This document shows positions 25,200 through 34,963 of a stretch of 64,000 nt of DNA, piece by piece. Numbering within the stretch: position 1 is the stretch's first letter; each line of letters starts with the position of its first letter. The position numbers and the translations under genes are program-made. The stretch is from Betaproteobacteria bacterium Ga0077532 (GTDB lineage Bacteria; Pseudomonadota; Gammaproteobacteria; Burkholderiales; Ga0077523). Where the stretch lies: positions 28,203 through 92,202 of the forward strand of contig LNEE01000035.1 in the NCBI GenBank assembly GCA_001464895.1. Reading direction: 5' to 3'. The notes beneath the pieces are model-generated. The model ran no database searches and was not told the DNA's origin. It was given only the letters and a program-made list of their open reading frames with translations.

Positions 25200-25859
25200 A
25201 TGACCCCCGATCCCGCCGATCTCACCCAACGTCTCGAAGCCTGCTACGCCGCCGCGGTGCACGATGTCCTGCGCGGCATGGGCCACGGCAACTGCGTGCT
25301 GCCGGCCGGCATCCGCGCGCTGGATCCGTCGCGCCGCCTTGCCGGAGAGATCTGGACGGTGAGCGGCCACGTGGACAACACGCGCGACCCCCACGACACG
25401 CTGCTCGCGTGGACCGGGCTGTTGTCGAAGGCGCCCGCCGGGAAGGTGGTGGTCTGCCAGCCGAACACCCACGAGATCGCCCTCATGGGCGAACTCTCCG
25501 CCGAGACGCTGCACTTCCGGGGCGTGCGCGGCTATGTCGTGGATGGCGGATGCCGCGACACCGACGTCATCCTGAACCTTGGGTTTCCCGTGTACTGCAG
25601 CTTCCACACGCCGAAGGACATCGTGGGCCGCTGGGTGCCCGACCGCTTCGGCGAACCCGTGACGATCGGCGGCGTGACCGTCTCGACCGGCGACTGGCTG
25701 CTGGCCGATCGCGACGGCGTCGTGATCATCCCCGGCGCGATCGCGGCCGAGGTCGTGCAGAAGACGGAAGAGGTGCAGTTGCAGGAGAACCGCGTCCGCA
25801 CGGCAATCCTGTCGGGGATGGACCCGCAGGAGGCGTATGTGAAGTTCGGGAAGTTCTGA
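25200..25859 (+). CDS. RraA-like / 4-hydroxy-4-methyl-2-oxoglutarate aldolase family protein
   Basis: 219 residues. The RraA-like fold is recognised from AAVHDVLRGMGHGNCVLPAGIRAL, GKVVVCQPNTHEIALMGEL (the G-E-L near the substrate site), VVDGGCRDTDVI (the conserved GxxRD with the catalytic Arg-Asp) and TGDWLLADRDGVVIIP. Metal-dependent members cleave 4-hydroxy-4-methyl-2-oxoglutarate or 4-carboxy-4-hydroxy-2-oxoadipate to pyruvate; others inhibit RNase E. The catabolic neighbours favour an aldolase or decarboxylase. A ribosome binding site CGGAGGATG ends 6 nt before the start; the MITE-like element lies immediately upstream and may affect expression. Confidence 0.85.
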   Translation: MTPDPADLTQRLEACYAAAVHDVLRGMGHGNCVLPAGIRALDPSRRLAGEIWTVSGHVDNTRDPHDTLLAWTGLLSKAPAGKVVVCQPNTHEIALMGELSAETLHFRGVRGYVVDGGCRDTDVILNLGFPVYCSFHTPKDIVGRWVPDRFGEPVTIGGVTVSTGDWLLADRDGVVIIPGAIAAEVVQKTEEVQLQENRVRTAILSGMDPQEAYVKFGKF

Positions 25860-25877
25860 CCCGATCGATACCGCCTG

Positions 25878-27092
25878 TCACCGCCGCTCGCGGTTCCTCT
25901 TCACCGCCCGCTCCTCGGCGTCGCTCTCGCGACCGAGGTCCCGGAGCAGCTTGCGTTCGCGCTCTATCTCGTAGCGGGTCTCGCGGTCCCGCAGTTCCTT
26001 CAACCGCTGTTCCTGCAGTTGCGTCGCCCGGTCCTTCGGCGCCGAGTCGTCCTGCGGCTTGGCCGATGGCTGACCGGTTTCCGGGATGCCGCGCGGACCT
26101 GCGACGGCCCGGCCGTCCCGCGGGCGTGCGGGGGGAGGCGTCGACGCCGACGGCTTGTCCGCGATCGGTGGTGCAGGAGGCGCCGGTGGTGCGGCCGGGA
26201 GCGGCTCCACCGCTGTGGCGCCGATGCCCGTCGACGGCAGGCCGGGCACGCCGCCACCGCCGCCACCCGGAAGAATCGGCGGCGGCACGATCGGCAGCGG
26301 GATGTCGGGCACGCCGATCGCGGAGCCGCCGGCGGCGTCGGTCCCCGGCACACTGTCGGGGCGGGGCGCGCTGCGCCGCAGGTTCAGCTTCTCCTCCAGT
26401 TGGTCGAGCACCTTCTGGTGCCGGCCATCCAGCAGCTTCTCGTTGATCGAGCCCTTGAAGAAATTCGGGACGCGGTCGAGCAGGGTCGGCTTGCTGCTCT
26501 TGCCGAACGGTGCGAAGCCGGCCCGATCGCGGTCGACCACGTCGACCGTCCCCTCCGGCGTCTCGATGAAGATCGAGCCCTCGTTCACGCGATCGTAGGT
26601 GCCGGGGATGCCGACGTCGCTGCCGACGGGGATGAAGTACGGTTCGTGGTCGGTGCCGCGGACGCCGATGGTGGCGGTGAGGGTCTCGATGCGGTAACTC
26701 TTCGGCGACAACCGCGGGATCCACCCGGTGAACGCGCGCAACGAGCCGACCAGGAGTTGCAGCACGCTGCGGTCCCCGGCGTCGCCCTTGGCGCGGAACT
26801 CCTTCACGCGGACGCTGGAGTTCGATCGGACTGCCAGATAGCCGCCGTCCTCCATGTCGAGGTGGATCTCCCCCGACCGGCCGGTGACGACGGTCTCGGT
26901 GGCGAGGAGCGTGTCGCCCTTCACGGGCGTCCGGGTGCGCCTTGCGTCGTCGACGAAGCGGACGTCACCCACGATGAAGTCGACACGCCCGGCCACAGGA
27001 AGGGGCTCCGCGGCGTGCGCGCGCCAAGCGAGGGTGCACAGGATGAGGGCGAGTAGGGCGAGGGAGGTGGGGAGGGGGATGCGTCGCTGCAA
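25878..27092 (-). CDS. Exported FecR domain protein
   Basis: 404 residues. A signal peptide (MQRRIPLPTSLALLALILCTLAWRAHAA) is followed by a FecR domain at about 35-150, with VGDVRFVDDARRTRTPVKGDTL, ETVVTGRSGEIHLDMEDGGYLAVRSNSSVRV and IETLTATIGVRGTDHE, the typical tGRxgevrL..dG..l.L...S and ..GvRGT pattern. Residues about 255-330 are proline/glycine-rich and disordered, and the C-terminus is highly charged (ERERKLLRDLGRESDAEERAV). Such stand-alone periplasmic FecR proteins are thought to bind polymers or act in envelope signalling. It is divergent from the lipoprotein pair at 27464. Confidence 0.88.
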   Translation of the reverse strand: MQRRIPLPTSLALLALILCTLAWRAHAAEPLPVAGRVDFIVGDVRFVDDARRTRTPVKGDTLLATETVVTGRSGEIHLDMEDGGYLAVRSNSSVRVKEFRAKGDAGDRSVLQLLVGSLRAFTGWIPRLSPKSYRIETLTATIGVRGTDHEPYFIPVGSDVGIPGTYDRVNEGSIFIETPEGTVDVVDRDRAGFAPFGKSSKPTLLDRVPNFFKGSINEKLLDGRHQKVLDQLEEKLNLRRSAPRPDSVPGTDAAGGSAIGVPDIPLPIVPPPILPGGGGGGVPGLPSTGIGATAVEPLPAAPPAPPAPPIADKPSASTPPPARPRDGRAVAGPRGIPETGQPSAKPQDDSAPKDRATQLQEQRLKELRDRETRYEIERERKLLRDLGRESDAEERAVKRNRERR

Positions 27093-27463
27093 GAAAAAAC
27101 TCCGTATGCGCAGTTCGGTATTGCAGCGGTAAGACCCGGGAAGGGATGATGCGGCCGCGCGGGTCGAGGTCGGAGATGCGACGAGATCGCTTCCGAGCGG
27201 GCGATTCTGCCACGCACCACCGGAAAGACATGCGGTCGTGGTGGCGGGAATAGTGCCGCGTCACCGGGCATCGATTTCGCAAGTCACGGGAGGTCGAGGG
27301 ACGTCGTGACAGGTCGAGGGTAGGTGCAGAGAGTTGCCGGCAGCGTGGCGTCCCGCGCCTTCAGGCCGATGTCTGCCATCTATGGTTTGCAGTGCCGGTG
27401 TCGTGCGCACCCGCCGTGTCGTCGGTTGCAGCGCACCGTTCATCCAATTCAGGAGACCCATCC
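27093..27463. other. 371-bp divergent intergenic region
   Basis: Between the FecR gene and the first small lipoprotein gene. No coding region was recognised. It should hold promoters for both genes; no convincing hexamers or operator palindromes were seen. Short repeats of GGTCGAGGG occur near 27290-27320. Confidence 0.4.
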
Positions 27464-27664
27464 ATGAAACTGAGCCACAGCCTGGTCGCCATCGTTGCGG
27501 CATGCGTGCTCTCGGCGTGCAGTTCGCCCAAGCCGGCAGGGCCGCGCATCGACGTCACGATCGGTCAGCAACTCATCGAGCTGAAGGAGGCGCGCGATGT
27601 CGGCGCCCTCAGCGAGAAGGAGTACTCGCGGCAGAAGAAGGCCCTCATCGACGGCATCCAGTGA
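27464..27664 (+). CDS. Small SHOCT-like lipoprotein
   Basis: 66 residues from an ATG preceded by AGGAGACCC. The signal peptide ends in a lipobox LSAC with the lipidated Cys at 19. The mature part ISs short: IGQQLIELKEARDVGALSEKEYSRQKKALIDGI, which has the SHOCT pattern (L.eL..a...GaitEeEy...K..LL). It is followed 19 nt downstream by a similar lipoprotein gene, suggesting duplication and an operon. Anchored probably to the outer membrane; function unknown. Confidence 0.75.
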   Translation: MKLSHSLVAIVAACVLSACSSPKPAGPRIDVTIGQQLIELKEARDVGALSEKEYSRQKKALIDGIQ

Positions 27665-27683
27665 CCGGTACGGAATTCGAACC

Positions 27684-27911
27684 ATGAAAAGCACGCATCC
27701 CCTCCGCACCGCGACCGCGCTCGTCGCGGCCGTTCTCGTGGTCGCCGGACTCACCGCCTGCGGCGGCGACACCGTCGTGAAGGTCGAGCAGTCGACGCAG
27801 ATCTCGAAAGGCTGGGAGCTGAAAGACCTCCAGAAGGCCTACGACGCCGGCGCCGTCACCCGCGACGAGTTCGACCGCATCAAGCAGAAGCTCCTGAAGC
27901 GCGCCAACTGA
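27684..27911 (+). CDS. Small SHOCT-like lipoprotein, second copy
   Basis: 75 residues from ATG at 27684. The lipobox LTAC has its Cys at 26. The mature part ends LKDLQKAYDAGAVTRDEFDRIKQKLLKRAN, a clear SHOCT-type helix pair. It lies 19 nt after the previous lipoprotein gene and shares the same architecture, but the two are diverged. Function unknown. The gene converges with bioD, which ends 36 nt away. Confidence 0.75.
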   Translation: MKSTHPLRTATALVAAVLVVAGLTACGGDTVVKVEQSTQISKGWELKDLQKAYDAGAVTRDEFDRIKQKLLKRAN

Positions 27912-27947
27912 GGTCCCGCACGGGGCGGGGGTTGGTCGCGGGAGGTG

Positions 27948-28622
27948 TCAGTCGTCCGGTGGCCAGTCGATGGTCACGGACAACGCCTCCATCACCGCGA
28001 GGTGCGGGACGACCGCGAGGCGCGGGGCCTGCATCCGCGCCGTCAGGGTGGCGAGGTTGTCGTCGAAGGCTGCCATCTCGGGGTCGATGCGGTTGGCCAC
28101 CCACCCGGCCAGCCGCAGGCCTCGCCCGAGTATCGCCTCCCGGGTCAGCAGCGCGTGGTTGAGACACCCGAGCCGCATTCCCACCACCAGTACGACCGGC
28201 AGCCCCAGCGCCACGGCGACATCCGAGAAGCTCAGCGTGTCGGACAGCGGCACGAGGAACCCGCCGGCGCCTTCCACCACCACGGCGTCGGCGTTTGCCG
28301 CAAGCGCGGTGTGCGCGTCGCGGATCCGATCCAGGGAGATCTCGACGCCTGCCCACGCGGCGCCGATGTGCGGGGCGATGGGTGCCTCGAACACGTAGGG
28401 GTTCACCGCGGCGAGTGGCGCATCCACATTGCCTGCGGCACGCAGCGCGATGACGTCCTCGTTCACGAGTCCGTCCGGCGTGGCCAGGAGCCCGCCCGCA
28501 GCGACGGGCTTCATGCCGACCACGCGCGCACCCGTCCGCGCGAGGCCACGCACCAGTGCAGCGGCCACCACGGTCTTCCCCACGCCCGTATCCGTCCCCG
28601 TGACGAAAAGTCCGCGCGCCAT
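27948..28622 (-). CDS. bioD: Dethiobiotin synthetase
   Basis: 224 residues from MARGLFVTGTDTGVGKT, the ATP-binding P-loop (TGTDTGVGKT at 8-17) and standard start of BioD. Further motifs are VVVEGAGGFLVPL (the catalytic glycine-rich segment) and VGMRLGCLNHALLT. It inserts CO2 to close the ureido ring of dethiobiotin, using ATP, as the penultimate step of biotin synthesis. Start codon and bioA stop are 2 nt apart, so it is the last gene of the biotin operon. Confidence 0.95.
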   Translation of the reverse strand: MARGLFVTGTDTGVGKTVVAAALVRGLARTGARVVGMKPVAAGGLLATPDGLVNEDVIALRAAGNVDAPLAAVNPYVFEAPIAPHIGAAWAGVEISLDRIRDAHTALAANADAVVVEGAGGFLVPLSDTLSFSDVAVALGLPVVLVVGMRLGCLNHALLTREAILGRGLRLAGWVANRIDPEMAAFDDNLATLTARMQAPRLAVVPHLAVMEALSVTIDWPPDD

Positions 28623-28624
28623 GG

Positions 28625-29962
28625 TCAGTCCTTGAACGCGGCGTCGAGGGCGGTCTGCGCAGCCCCGACGATCATCGCGAACTCCGCGTCGTCCACCACG
28701 TAGGGCGGCATCAGGTAGACCGTGCGGCCGAGGGGCACGAGCAGCGCGCCGGCCTCCAGCGCCGCCGTCGAGAAGCGTCGTGCGAATCCTCGCAGCGCCG
28801 TAGGCACGTCGAACGCCCAGATCATGCCGGTCCGGCGGAACCACGCGGTGCGCGGATCGCTCGCCAGCGGCGCTGCGATCGCATCGAAGCGCGCCGCCTT
28901 GGCGCGGTTCGTCGCGATCACGTCGTCGTCCGAGAAGATGTCGAGCACGGCGAGTGCCGCGCGGCACGCGAGCGGATTGCCCGTGTACGAATGCGAGTGC
29001 AGGAAACCGCGCGTGGCGTCGTCGTCGTAGAAGGCGTCGTAGATCCGGTCGGTGGTGAGCACGACCGAGAGCGGGAGGAAGCCGCCGGTGAGTCCCTTGG
29101 ACAAGCAAAGGAAGTCAGGACGGATGCCGGCCTGCTCGTGCGCGAAGAGCGTCCCGGTGCGGCCAAAGCCCACGGCGATCTCGTCGGCCACGAGGTGCAC
29201 GTCGAAGCGATCGCAGATCGCCCGCAGCCGGCGGAGATATTCGGGATCGTGCATCGCCATGCCGCCGGCGCACTGGATGAGCGGCTCGACGATGATCGCG
29301 GCGATCGTGTCGGCGTGCTCCGCCAGATGCTGTTCGACGGCGGACGCCGCGCGGATCGCGCACTCGACGTTCGACTCGCCGGGCATCGCGCGGCGCCAGT
29401 CGGGCGTCGGCATCGTCACGGCGGCGCGCACCAGCGGTTCGTACGCACGGCGGAAGAGTGGCACGTCGGTCACGCCGAGCGCGCCCATGGTCTCGCCGTG
29501 ATAGCCCCCTTCGAGGCAGAGGAAGCCGTGCTTGCCGGGGCGCCCCGCGTTGCGCCAGTAGTGCGCGCTCATCTTCAGCGCGATCTCGGTGGCCGAGGCG
29601 CCGTCGGAGGCGTAGAAGGCGTGCCCCAGGGCGCCATCCGTGGCGGCCGACAGCCGCTCCGACAGGGCGACGACGGGCTCGTGGGTGAAGCCCGCGAGGA
29701 TCACGTGTTCCAGTTGATCGAGCTGGTCGCGGATCGCCGCGACGATGCGCGGCGCGCGATGCCCGAAGAGGTTCACCCACCACGACGAGATGGCGTCGAG
29801 ATAGCGGCAGCCGTCGGCGTCGGTGAGCCACGGTCCGTCGCCCGACACCATCGGGATCAGCGGCACGGTCTCGTGCGCCTTCATCTGCGTGGCCGGATGC
29901 CAGACCGCGCGGAGGCTGCGCGCGGTGAGTGCCGCGTTGCGGGTGCCGGACCAGGTGCTCAT
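28625..29962 (-). CDS. bioA: Adenosylmethionine-8-amino-7-oxononanoate aminotransferase
   Basis: 445 residues of class III PLP aminotransferases. Visible are [20 protein letters not shown] (substrate-binding Trp-Trp of BioA), [47 protein letters not shown] (PLP Asp) and [16 protein letters not shown] (PLP Lys). It converts 7-keto-8-aminopelargonate to 7,8-diaminopelargonate. The ATG at 29962 overlaps the bioF stop by 4 nt, so the two are translationally coupled. Confidence 0.95.
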   Translation of the reverse strand: MSTWSGTRNAALTARSLRAVWHPATQMKAHETVPLIPMVSGDGPWLTDADGCRYLDAISSWWVNLFGHRAPRIVAAIRDQLDQLEHVILAGFTHEPVVALSERLSAATDGALGHAFYASDGASATEIALKMSAHYWRNAGRPGKHGFLCLEGGYHGETMGALGVTDVPLFRRAYEPLVRAAVTMPTPDWRRAMPGESNVECAIRAASAVEQHLAEHADTIAAIIVEPLIQCAGGMAMHDPEYLRRLRAICDRFDVHLVADEIAVGFGRTGTLFAHEQAGIRPDFLCLSKGLTGGFLPLSVVLTTDRIYDAFYDDDATRGFLHSHSYTGNPLACRAALAVLDIFSDDDVIATNRAKAARFDAIAAPLASDPRTAWFRRTGMIWAFDVPTALRGFARRFSTAALEAGALLVPLGRTVYLMPPYVVDDAEFAMIVGAAQTALDAAFKD

Positions 29963-31134
29963 GCGGCGCGTGCCGCTGTCGTCACGGATGCAGCGGTATC
30001 GACGAGGGCTGACACGAGGGTGTCGATGTGGAGATCCGTGTGCGCTGCCGACAGCGTGATCCGCAGCCGTGCCGTGCCGGCCGGTACCGTGGGCGGACGG
30101 ATCGCGGGTGCCCAGCAGCCGCGGTCCAGCAGCGACGCCATCACGCGCAGCGCGGCGGTGTTCTCGCCGATGATCAGCGGCTGGATGGCGCCTTCCGACG
30201 GCAGCAGCCGCCAGGGCAGGCCGGCGAGTCCGTCGCGCAGGCGTCGGGCATGGGCGCGGAGTCGATCGCGGCGCCAGTCGTCCGCACGGATCACGTCGAG
30301 ACTCGCGCGGACGGCGGCCGCCAGCATCGGCGGTGTCGCGGTGGTGAAGATGTAGGTGCGCGCCCGCTGCACGAGCCATTCGACGATGTCGGCGCGGCCC
30401 GCGACGAAGGCGCCCGACACGCCCGCCGCCTTGCCGAGGGTGCCGAGGTAGAGGATGCGGTCCGAGCGGACGCCGGCGTGTGCGAGCGCGCCCTCGCCGT
30501 GCGGTCCGAGAACGCCGAAGCCGTGGGCGTCGTCGAGAAGGACGAGCGCGTCGTGCCGCTCCGCGAGGGCCGCGAGTTCGTGCAGGGGTGCGATGTCGCC
30601 GTCCATGCTGAACACGGCGTCGGAGAGGATCAGCCGATGGCTGGCCGGGCTGGCGCGCAGCGCGGCGTCGAGCGCCGCCATGTCCGCATGCGGGTAGACG
30701 TGCAGGTCCGCACGGGACAGCCGGGCACCGTCGATGAGGCAGGCGTGGTTGAGGGCGTCCGAGAACACCGCGTCGCCGCGCCCGGCCAGCGCCGGGACGA
30801 TGCCCGTGTTGGCCATGTAGCCCGTCGAGAAGTAGAGCGCCCGTTCCGCGCCCACGAAGGCCGCGAGTTCGTCCTCGAGTCGTGCGTGCTCGGCGTGGTG
30901 GCCGGAGATGAGGTGCGAGGCACCGGCGCCGACACCGTAGCGCTGGATGGCGTGGATCGCGGCGTCGGCGATGGCGGGATGGTTCGCGAGGCCGAGGTAG
31001 TCGTTCGAGGCGAAGGCGATGAGCGGCCGGCCGTCGACATCGAGAACCGGGCCCTGCGGCCCATCGACCGTACGGCGGTGGCGACGCAGTCCGGCATCGT
31101 CGAGCGCCTGCAGCCCGGCGGTGAAATCGCGCAC
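29959..31134 (-). CDS. bioF: 8-amino-7-oxononanoate synthase
   Basis: 391 residues of the alpha-oxoamine synthase family. Motifs: [51 protein letters not shown], and the PLP lysine in [15 protein letters not shown]. It condenses pimeloyl-thioester with alanine. The gene lies 9 nt after bioB and overlaps bioA by 4 nt. No bioC or bioH is present in this operon, so pimeloyl synthesis must be encoded elsewhere. Confidence 0.95.
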   Translation of the reverse strand: MRDFTAGLQALDDAGLRRHRRTVDGPQGPVLDVDGRPLIAFASNDYLGLANHPAIADAAIHAIQRYGVGAGASHLISGHHAEHARLEDELAAFVGAERALYFSTGYMANTGIVPALAGRGDAVFSDALNHACLIDGARLSRADLHVYPHADMAALDAALRASPASHRLILSDAVFSMDGDIAPLHELAALAERHDALVLLDDAHGFGVLGPHGEGALAHAGVRSDRILYLGTLGKAAGVSGAFVAGRADIVEWLVQRARTYIFTTATPPMLAAAVRASLDVIRADDWRRDRLRAHARRLRDGLAGLPWRLLPSEGAIQPLIIGENTAALRVMASLLDRGCWAPAIRPPTVPAGTARLRITLSAAHTDLHIDTLVSALVDTAASVTTAARAA

Positions 31135-31143
31135 GATCGGGCC

Positions 31144-32163
31144 CTACAGGGGCTGCATGCCGAGGCGGCTGAGCAGGTTGCGGTCGCGGTCGGCGTCGGG
31201 GTTGCCGGTGGTCAGGAGCCGGTCGCCGTAGAAGATGGAGTTCGCGCCGGCGAGGAAACACATCGCCTGGCCTTCGTCGGACATCTGGGTGCGCCCGGCG
31301 GAGAGCCGCACGAACGCCTTCGGCATCGTGATGCGCGCCGCGGCGATCACGCGCACGAAATCGAGGACATCGACCGGCGGTGCGGTCTCGGCGAGCGGCG
31401 TGCCCTCGACCTGCACGAGGGCGTTGATGGGGACGGACTCCGGATACGGATCGAGGTTGGCGAGCTGCGCGACGAGCCCCGCGCGGTCGCGGACCGACTC
31501 ACCCATGCCGACGATCCCGCCGCAGCACACGTTCAGCCCGGCATCCCGCACGCGCCCGAGGGTGGCGAGGCGATCCTGGTACTCGCGCGTCGAGATGATG
31601 TCGCCGTAGAACTCGGGCGAGGTGTCCAGGTTGTGGTTGTAGTAGTCGAGGCCGGCATCGCGAAGCTGTTCCGCCTGGCCGTCCTTCAGCAGACCCAGCG
31701 TGGCGCAGGTCTCGAGGCCGAGCGTCTTCACCTCCTTCACCATCTCGAGCACGGGTTCGAGGTCCCGCTGCTTCGGCCCCCGCCAGGCGGCCCCCATGCA
31801 GAACCGGCTCGCGCCAGCCGCCTTGGCGGCCTTGGCCGCGCCGAGGACGTCGCCGAGCTTCATCAGCGCCGAGTCTTCCACGCCCGTGTCGAAGCGCTTC
31901 GACTGCGGGCAGTAGGCGCAGTCCTCGGGGCAGCCGCCGGTCTTGATCGACAGCAGCGTCGAGAGCTGCACGCGGGTCGGATCGAAGTGCTCCCGGTGTA
32001 CCGACTGCGCCCGGAAGAGCAGTTCCGGCAGGGGCAGATCGAGCAGGGCCTGGACGGCCTCGGTGGTCCACCGGACGGCGGCCGGCGCGGCGGATCCGGA
32101 GGATGCGGCGGCAACGAGGGGCGCCGCGGGCGCGGCTGGTGGATGCGAATCGAGCGGAGTCAT
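31144..32163 (-). CDS. bioB: Biotin synthase
   Basis: 339 residues of the radical SAM family. The cluster-binding motif C78-x3-C82-x2-C85 is in [13 protein letters not shown], followed by the BioB segments [20 protein letters not shown] (here [12 protein letters not shown]), [13 protein letters not shown] and [11 protein letters not shown]. It inserts sulfur into dethiobiotin, the last step of the pathway. The first 30 residues are an alanine/proline-rich extension. It is the first gene of the operon bioB-bioF-bioA-bioD and is preceded by a putative BirA operator 30 bp upstream. Confidence 0.96.
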   Translation of the reverse strand: MTPLDSHPPAAPAAPLVAAASSGSAAPAAVRWTTEAVQALLDLPLPELLFRAQSVHREHFDPTRVQLSTLLSIKTGGCPEDCAYCPQSKRFDTGVEDSALMKLGDVLGAAKAAKAAGASRFCMGAAWRGPKQRDLEPVLEMVKEVKTLGLETCATLGLLKDGQAEQLRDAGLDYYNHNLDTSPEFYGDIISTREYQDRLATLGRVRDAGLNVCCGGIVGMGESVRDRAGLVAQLANLDPYPESVPINALVQVEGTPLAETAPPVDVLDFVRVIAAARITMPKAFVRLSAGRTQMSDEGQAMCFLAGANSIFYGDRLLTTGNPDADRDRNLLSRLGMQPL

Positions 32164-32192
32164 GGCGGCGGTTCCCGGGGCTCTGGGGTCGT

Positions 32193-32225
32193 TTGTAAAG
32201 AGATGCGGAGGATAGTGCTTTACAG
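32193..32225. promoter_or_regulatory. Putative BirA biotin operator
   Basis: Imperfect inverted repeat TTGTAAAG, 17 bp, CTTTACAG, ending 30 bp upstream of bioB. The half-sites and the 21-bp distance between TTGTAA and TTACAG agree with the known BirA consensus (TTGTAAACC, about 15 bp, GGTTTACAA). Biotinyl-AMP-loaded BirA would repress the operon when biotin is plentiful. This requires a BirA with a DNA-binding N-terminus, which is not in the window. Confidence 0.75.
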
Positions 32226-32441
32226 CGGCGCCGAGAAGCGGCCGCTGTGGATCGGACCGTGCCGACCCGGTATCGGGACAAACATTGGGAAGAATATTGG
32301 GGCAAATGCGCTCAAGTGGTCAGAGACGCGGTCGTTGAGCCGGTGCGGTGTTTTGTAGTTGACCGTATGCGTGCCGTGCGACCTAATCCGGGATGCGCAC
32401 CAAAGCGCGCCCCCCTCATTGCCAGGCAAGGAGAATGTTGA

Positions 32442-32936
32442 ATGAATATCGGAACGAAGGCCCTTTTCGCTGCCCTTCTGGTGGCGCCCCTTTCGGCCAT
32501 GGCGGCCGGCAACAACGTCGGCACCTGCGGTTGGGGTTCCAAGGTGTTCGACGGGCAGAGCGGTATTGCACCCCAGGTGCTCGCGGCGACGACCAACGGC
32601 ACCTTCGGTAATCAAACGTTCGGCATCACGTTCGGCACGTCCGGTTGCACGCAGGACGGCGCCGTGTCCTCCACCTGGAAGACGGCCGCCTTCATCGACG
32701 GCAACAAGGCGAAGCTGGCCCGCGACATGTCGCGCGGTAACGGCGAGACGCTGGATGCCCTGGCCAAGGTGATGGGTGTGGCCGACGCCGACAAGGCGCA
32801 CTTCTACACCACCACCAAGCAGAACTTCGATCGCATCTTCCCCTCCGACCAGGCCGACACCCAGGCCGTGCTGGATGGGCTGAAGCAGGTCGTGGCCTCC
32901 GACGAGCGCCTCTCGGCCTACTCCGCGCGCATCTGA
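32442..32936 (+). CDS. Exported DUF3015 family protein
   Basis: 164 residues with a ribosome binding site CAAGGAGAATGTTGA and a signal peptide cleaved after AMAA (about residue 22). The mature protein has GNNVGTCGWGSKVFDG, FGITFGTSGCTQDG and FIDGNKAKLARDMSRGNGETLDALAKVMG, the DUF3015 pattern with two conserved cysteines that may form a disulfide. Function is unknown; such proteins are periplasmic. It has a strong terminator 20 nt after the stop and its own 200-bp upstream region, so it is monocistronic. Confidence 0.85.
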   Translation: MNIGTKALFAALLVAPLSAMAAGNNVGTCGWGSKVFDGQSGIAPQVLAATTNGTFGNQTFGITFGTSGCTQDGAVSSTWKTAAFIDGNKAKLARDMSRGNGETLDALAKVMGVADADKAHFYTTTKQNFDRIFPSDQADTQAVLDGLKQVVASDERLSAYSARI

Positions 32937-32955
32937 TCGCGTAGCCATGCACCCG

Positions 32956-32990
32956 GACACCCGGTGGTTCGCCACCGGGTGTCTTTTTTT
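32956..32990 (+). terminator. Strong rho-independent terminator
   Basis: A 12-bp perfect stem GACACCCGGTGG, loop TTCG, CCACCGGGTGTC, followed directly by seven T. It ends the DUF3015 transcript. Confidence 0.93.
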
Positions 32991-33003
32991 GTGGTTCCGT
33001 CCG

Positions 33004-34950
33004 ATGGGATCTCGCCGCTTGGCCGCCTCCACGCCGTCACCGCAGTGCCGACTCGCCCGGATCCTCGCCGGCGCCCTGCTGCTCATGGTCGCGCTGTCTG
33101 CACGGGCCGACGGGTATCTCGATGCGTTGATCGCCCAGGCGCGTGACCTCCGCCTCGCGGAGAGCCCCGAGTGGCGCGCCTTGCTGCACTACCAGCCGCG
33201 CCTCGGCGTGCTGCCCTCGCGGGCGCTGCCCGACAGCCCGAACTTCTTCCTCTCTCCGCGTGGCAGGACCGACGCGGCCGCGGAGCTTGCGGCAACGCTC
33301 GCCGCCTTCTTCTCGGACGAGCGTGAAACCGACACCACGCAGAATCCCCAGTGCCGGTTCCGCGCACGGTTCGCGTGGCTCGATGCGCGCCTTCGCTTCG
33401 ACGGCGAGCGCATGGTGCGCCAGCCGTGCGTCCGCTTCGAGCAATGGCGCCGCGCCCTGGACCCCGGTCGCGTCACCCTGGTCTTCGCGAGCGCGTACCT
33501 CAACAGTCCGTCATCGGCCTACGGTCACACCCTGTTGCGGGTGGATCCGTCGGATGGCGGCGCCGGCACCAACCTGCTCTCGTACGCGATCAACTTCGCG
33601 GCGCGCACCGACGGATCCAATGCACTGCTCTACGCTGCGCGCGGCCTGATGGGGGGGTACGTCGGCACCTTCGCGATGATGCCGTACTACGCGAAGGTGG
33701 CCGAGTACAGCGATATCGAGAATCGCGACGTCTGGGAGTACGAGCTGACCCTGGATGCGGCCGAGATCGACCGCCTGCTCGCTCACGTGTGGGAGATGGG
33801 CCCCGTCGAGTTCGACTACTTCTTCCTCGACGAGAACTGCGCCTATCACCTGCTTGCGATGCTCGAAGTGGCGCGCCCGGGCCTTCGGCTGACGTCCGCC
33901 TTTCCCCTCTATGCGATTCCCGCCGACACCGTGAAGACCGTGATGCAGACCGACGGCCTGGTCCGCTCGGTGGTGTGGCGACCGGCGCGCGGCACGGTGC
34001 TGCGGCATCGTCTGCGGGTCACGCCGCCCTCGGTGGTCGCCGTGGCCGACGGCCTCGCGCGCGGCGCCATCCCCGTCTCGGAGGCCGTCACCCGATTACC
34101 CGAGGAGGCCGCGCGGGCCGACGCGCTGGAGCTGGGCTACGAACTGCTGGACTACCGGCGCCTGCGGGGCGATGCGGTGGGCACCGGTCTCAACCTGCGG
34201 CTGCGCGAACTGCTGGCAGCGCGGGCGAAGGTGGACGGCCCGCCGGCGTCCGAGCCTCCCCGGCCCGCCGTGCGTCCGGACGAGGGCCACGGATCGTTGC
34301 GACTCTCTCTGGGCGGTGGCACCACGGCCGGCCATGGATTCCAGGAATTGCGTCTTCGCTTCGCGTATCACGACCTCATGGATCCCGAACCCGGCTTCCT
34401 GCGCGGCGGCCAGATCGATTTCCTCGGACTCGGGCTGCGCCGCGACAACGACACGGGGCAGACCGTCTTCGAGCGCTTCACGCTCGCCGAGGTGGTCTCG
34501 CTCACCCCGCGCGATCCGCTCCTGCCTGCCTGGTCGTGGCGGGGCGGCGCTGGCATCGAGCGCAACACAGTCGGGCCGCACGGGCATCGTCTGCCCGTCG
34601 CGTACGCGAAGATGGGGGCAGGTCTTGCCTTCGAGACCGCGCGGGGATGGCTGCTGTACGCGTTCGCCGAGGGTGATCTGCGCGCATCCGGACATCTCGA
34701 TCGCGGTCACGCCGTCGGTCCCGCTGCGCGCGTCGGGGCCTATGTCGACGTGACGCCGGACTGGCGGGTGCATCCGTACGCGATGGTCGGTCAGCGCGTC
34801 CTCGGTGCCACGGGTGTCTTCTCGGATGTCGGCGTGGAGCAGCGGCTCACGCTGACGAGGCGCGTGGCGATCGCGTTGGAGGCCCGACGTCGCGTGGACT
34901 TCGGCGTGCGTGAGAATCGCGTTGCAGCCTTCGTCCACCTCTACTTCTGA
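33004..34950 (+). CDS. Lnb-like (DUF4105) envelope protein
   Basis: 648 residues from MGSRRLAAS; an in-frame upstream codon overlaps the terminator and is rejected. A signal peptide (LARILAGALLLMVALSARA) leads to an N-terminal Lnb/DUF4105 periplasmic domain of about 380 residues with NSPSSAYGHTLLRVD and FDYFFLDENCAYHLLAMLE; these hold the likely papain-like His and Cys of the family. The C-terminal 250 residues are rich in alternating hydrophobic strands and end in an aromatic (VAAFVHLYF), as in outer-membrane barrels. Probably anchored in the outer membrane with a hydrolase-like periplasmic domain; no substrate known. Confidence 0.82.
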   Translation: MGSRRLAASTPSPQCRLARILAGALLLMVALSARADGYLDALIAQARDLRLAESPEWRALLHYQPRLGVLPSRALPDSPNFFLSPRGRTDAAAELAATLAAFFSDERETDTTQNPQCRFRARFAWLDARLRFDGERMVRQPCVRFEQWRRALDPGRVTLVFASAYLNSPSSAYGHTLLRVDPSDGGAGTNLLSYAINFAARTDGSNALLYAARGLMGGYVGTFAMMPYYAKVAEYSDIENRDVWEYELTLDAAEIDRLLAHVWEMGPVEFDYFFLDENCAYHLLAMLEVARPGLRLTSAFPLYAIPADTVKTVMQTDGLVRSVVWRPARGTVLRHRLRVTPPSVVAVADGLARGAIPVSEAVTRLPEEAARADALELGYELLDYRRLRGDAVGTGLNLRLRELLAARAKVDGPPASEPPRPAVRPDEGHGSLRLSLGGGTTAGHGFQELRLRFAYHDLMDPEPGFLRGGQIDFLGLGLRRDNDTGQTVFERFTLAEVVSLTPRDPLLPAWSWRGGAGIERNTVGPHGHRLPVAYAKMGAGLAFETARGWLLYAFAEGDLRASGHLDRGHAVGPAARVGAYVDVTPDWRVHPYAMVGQRVLGATGVFSDVGVEQRLTLTRRVAIALEARRRVDFGVRENRVAAFVHLYF

Positions 34951-34963
34951 TCCGATCCGAATC

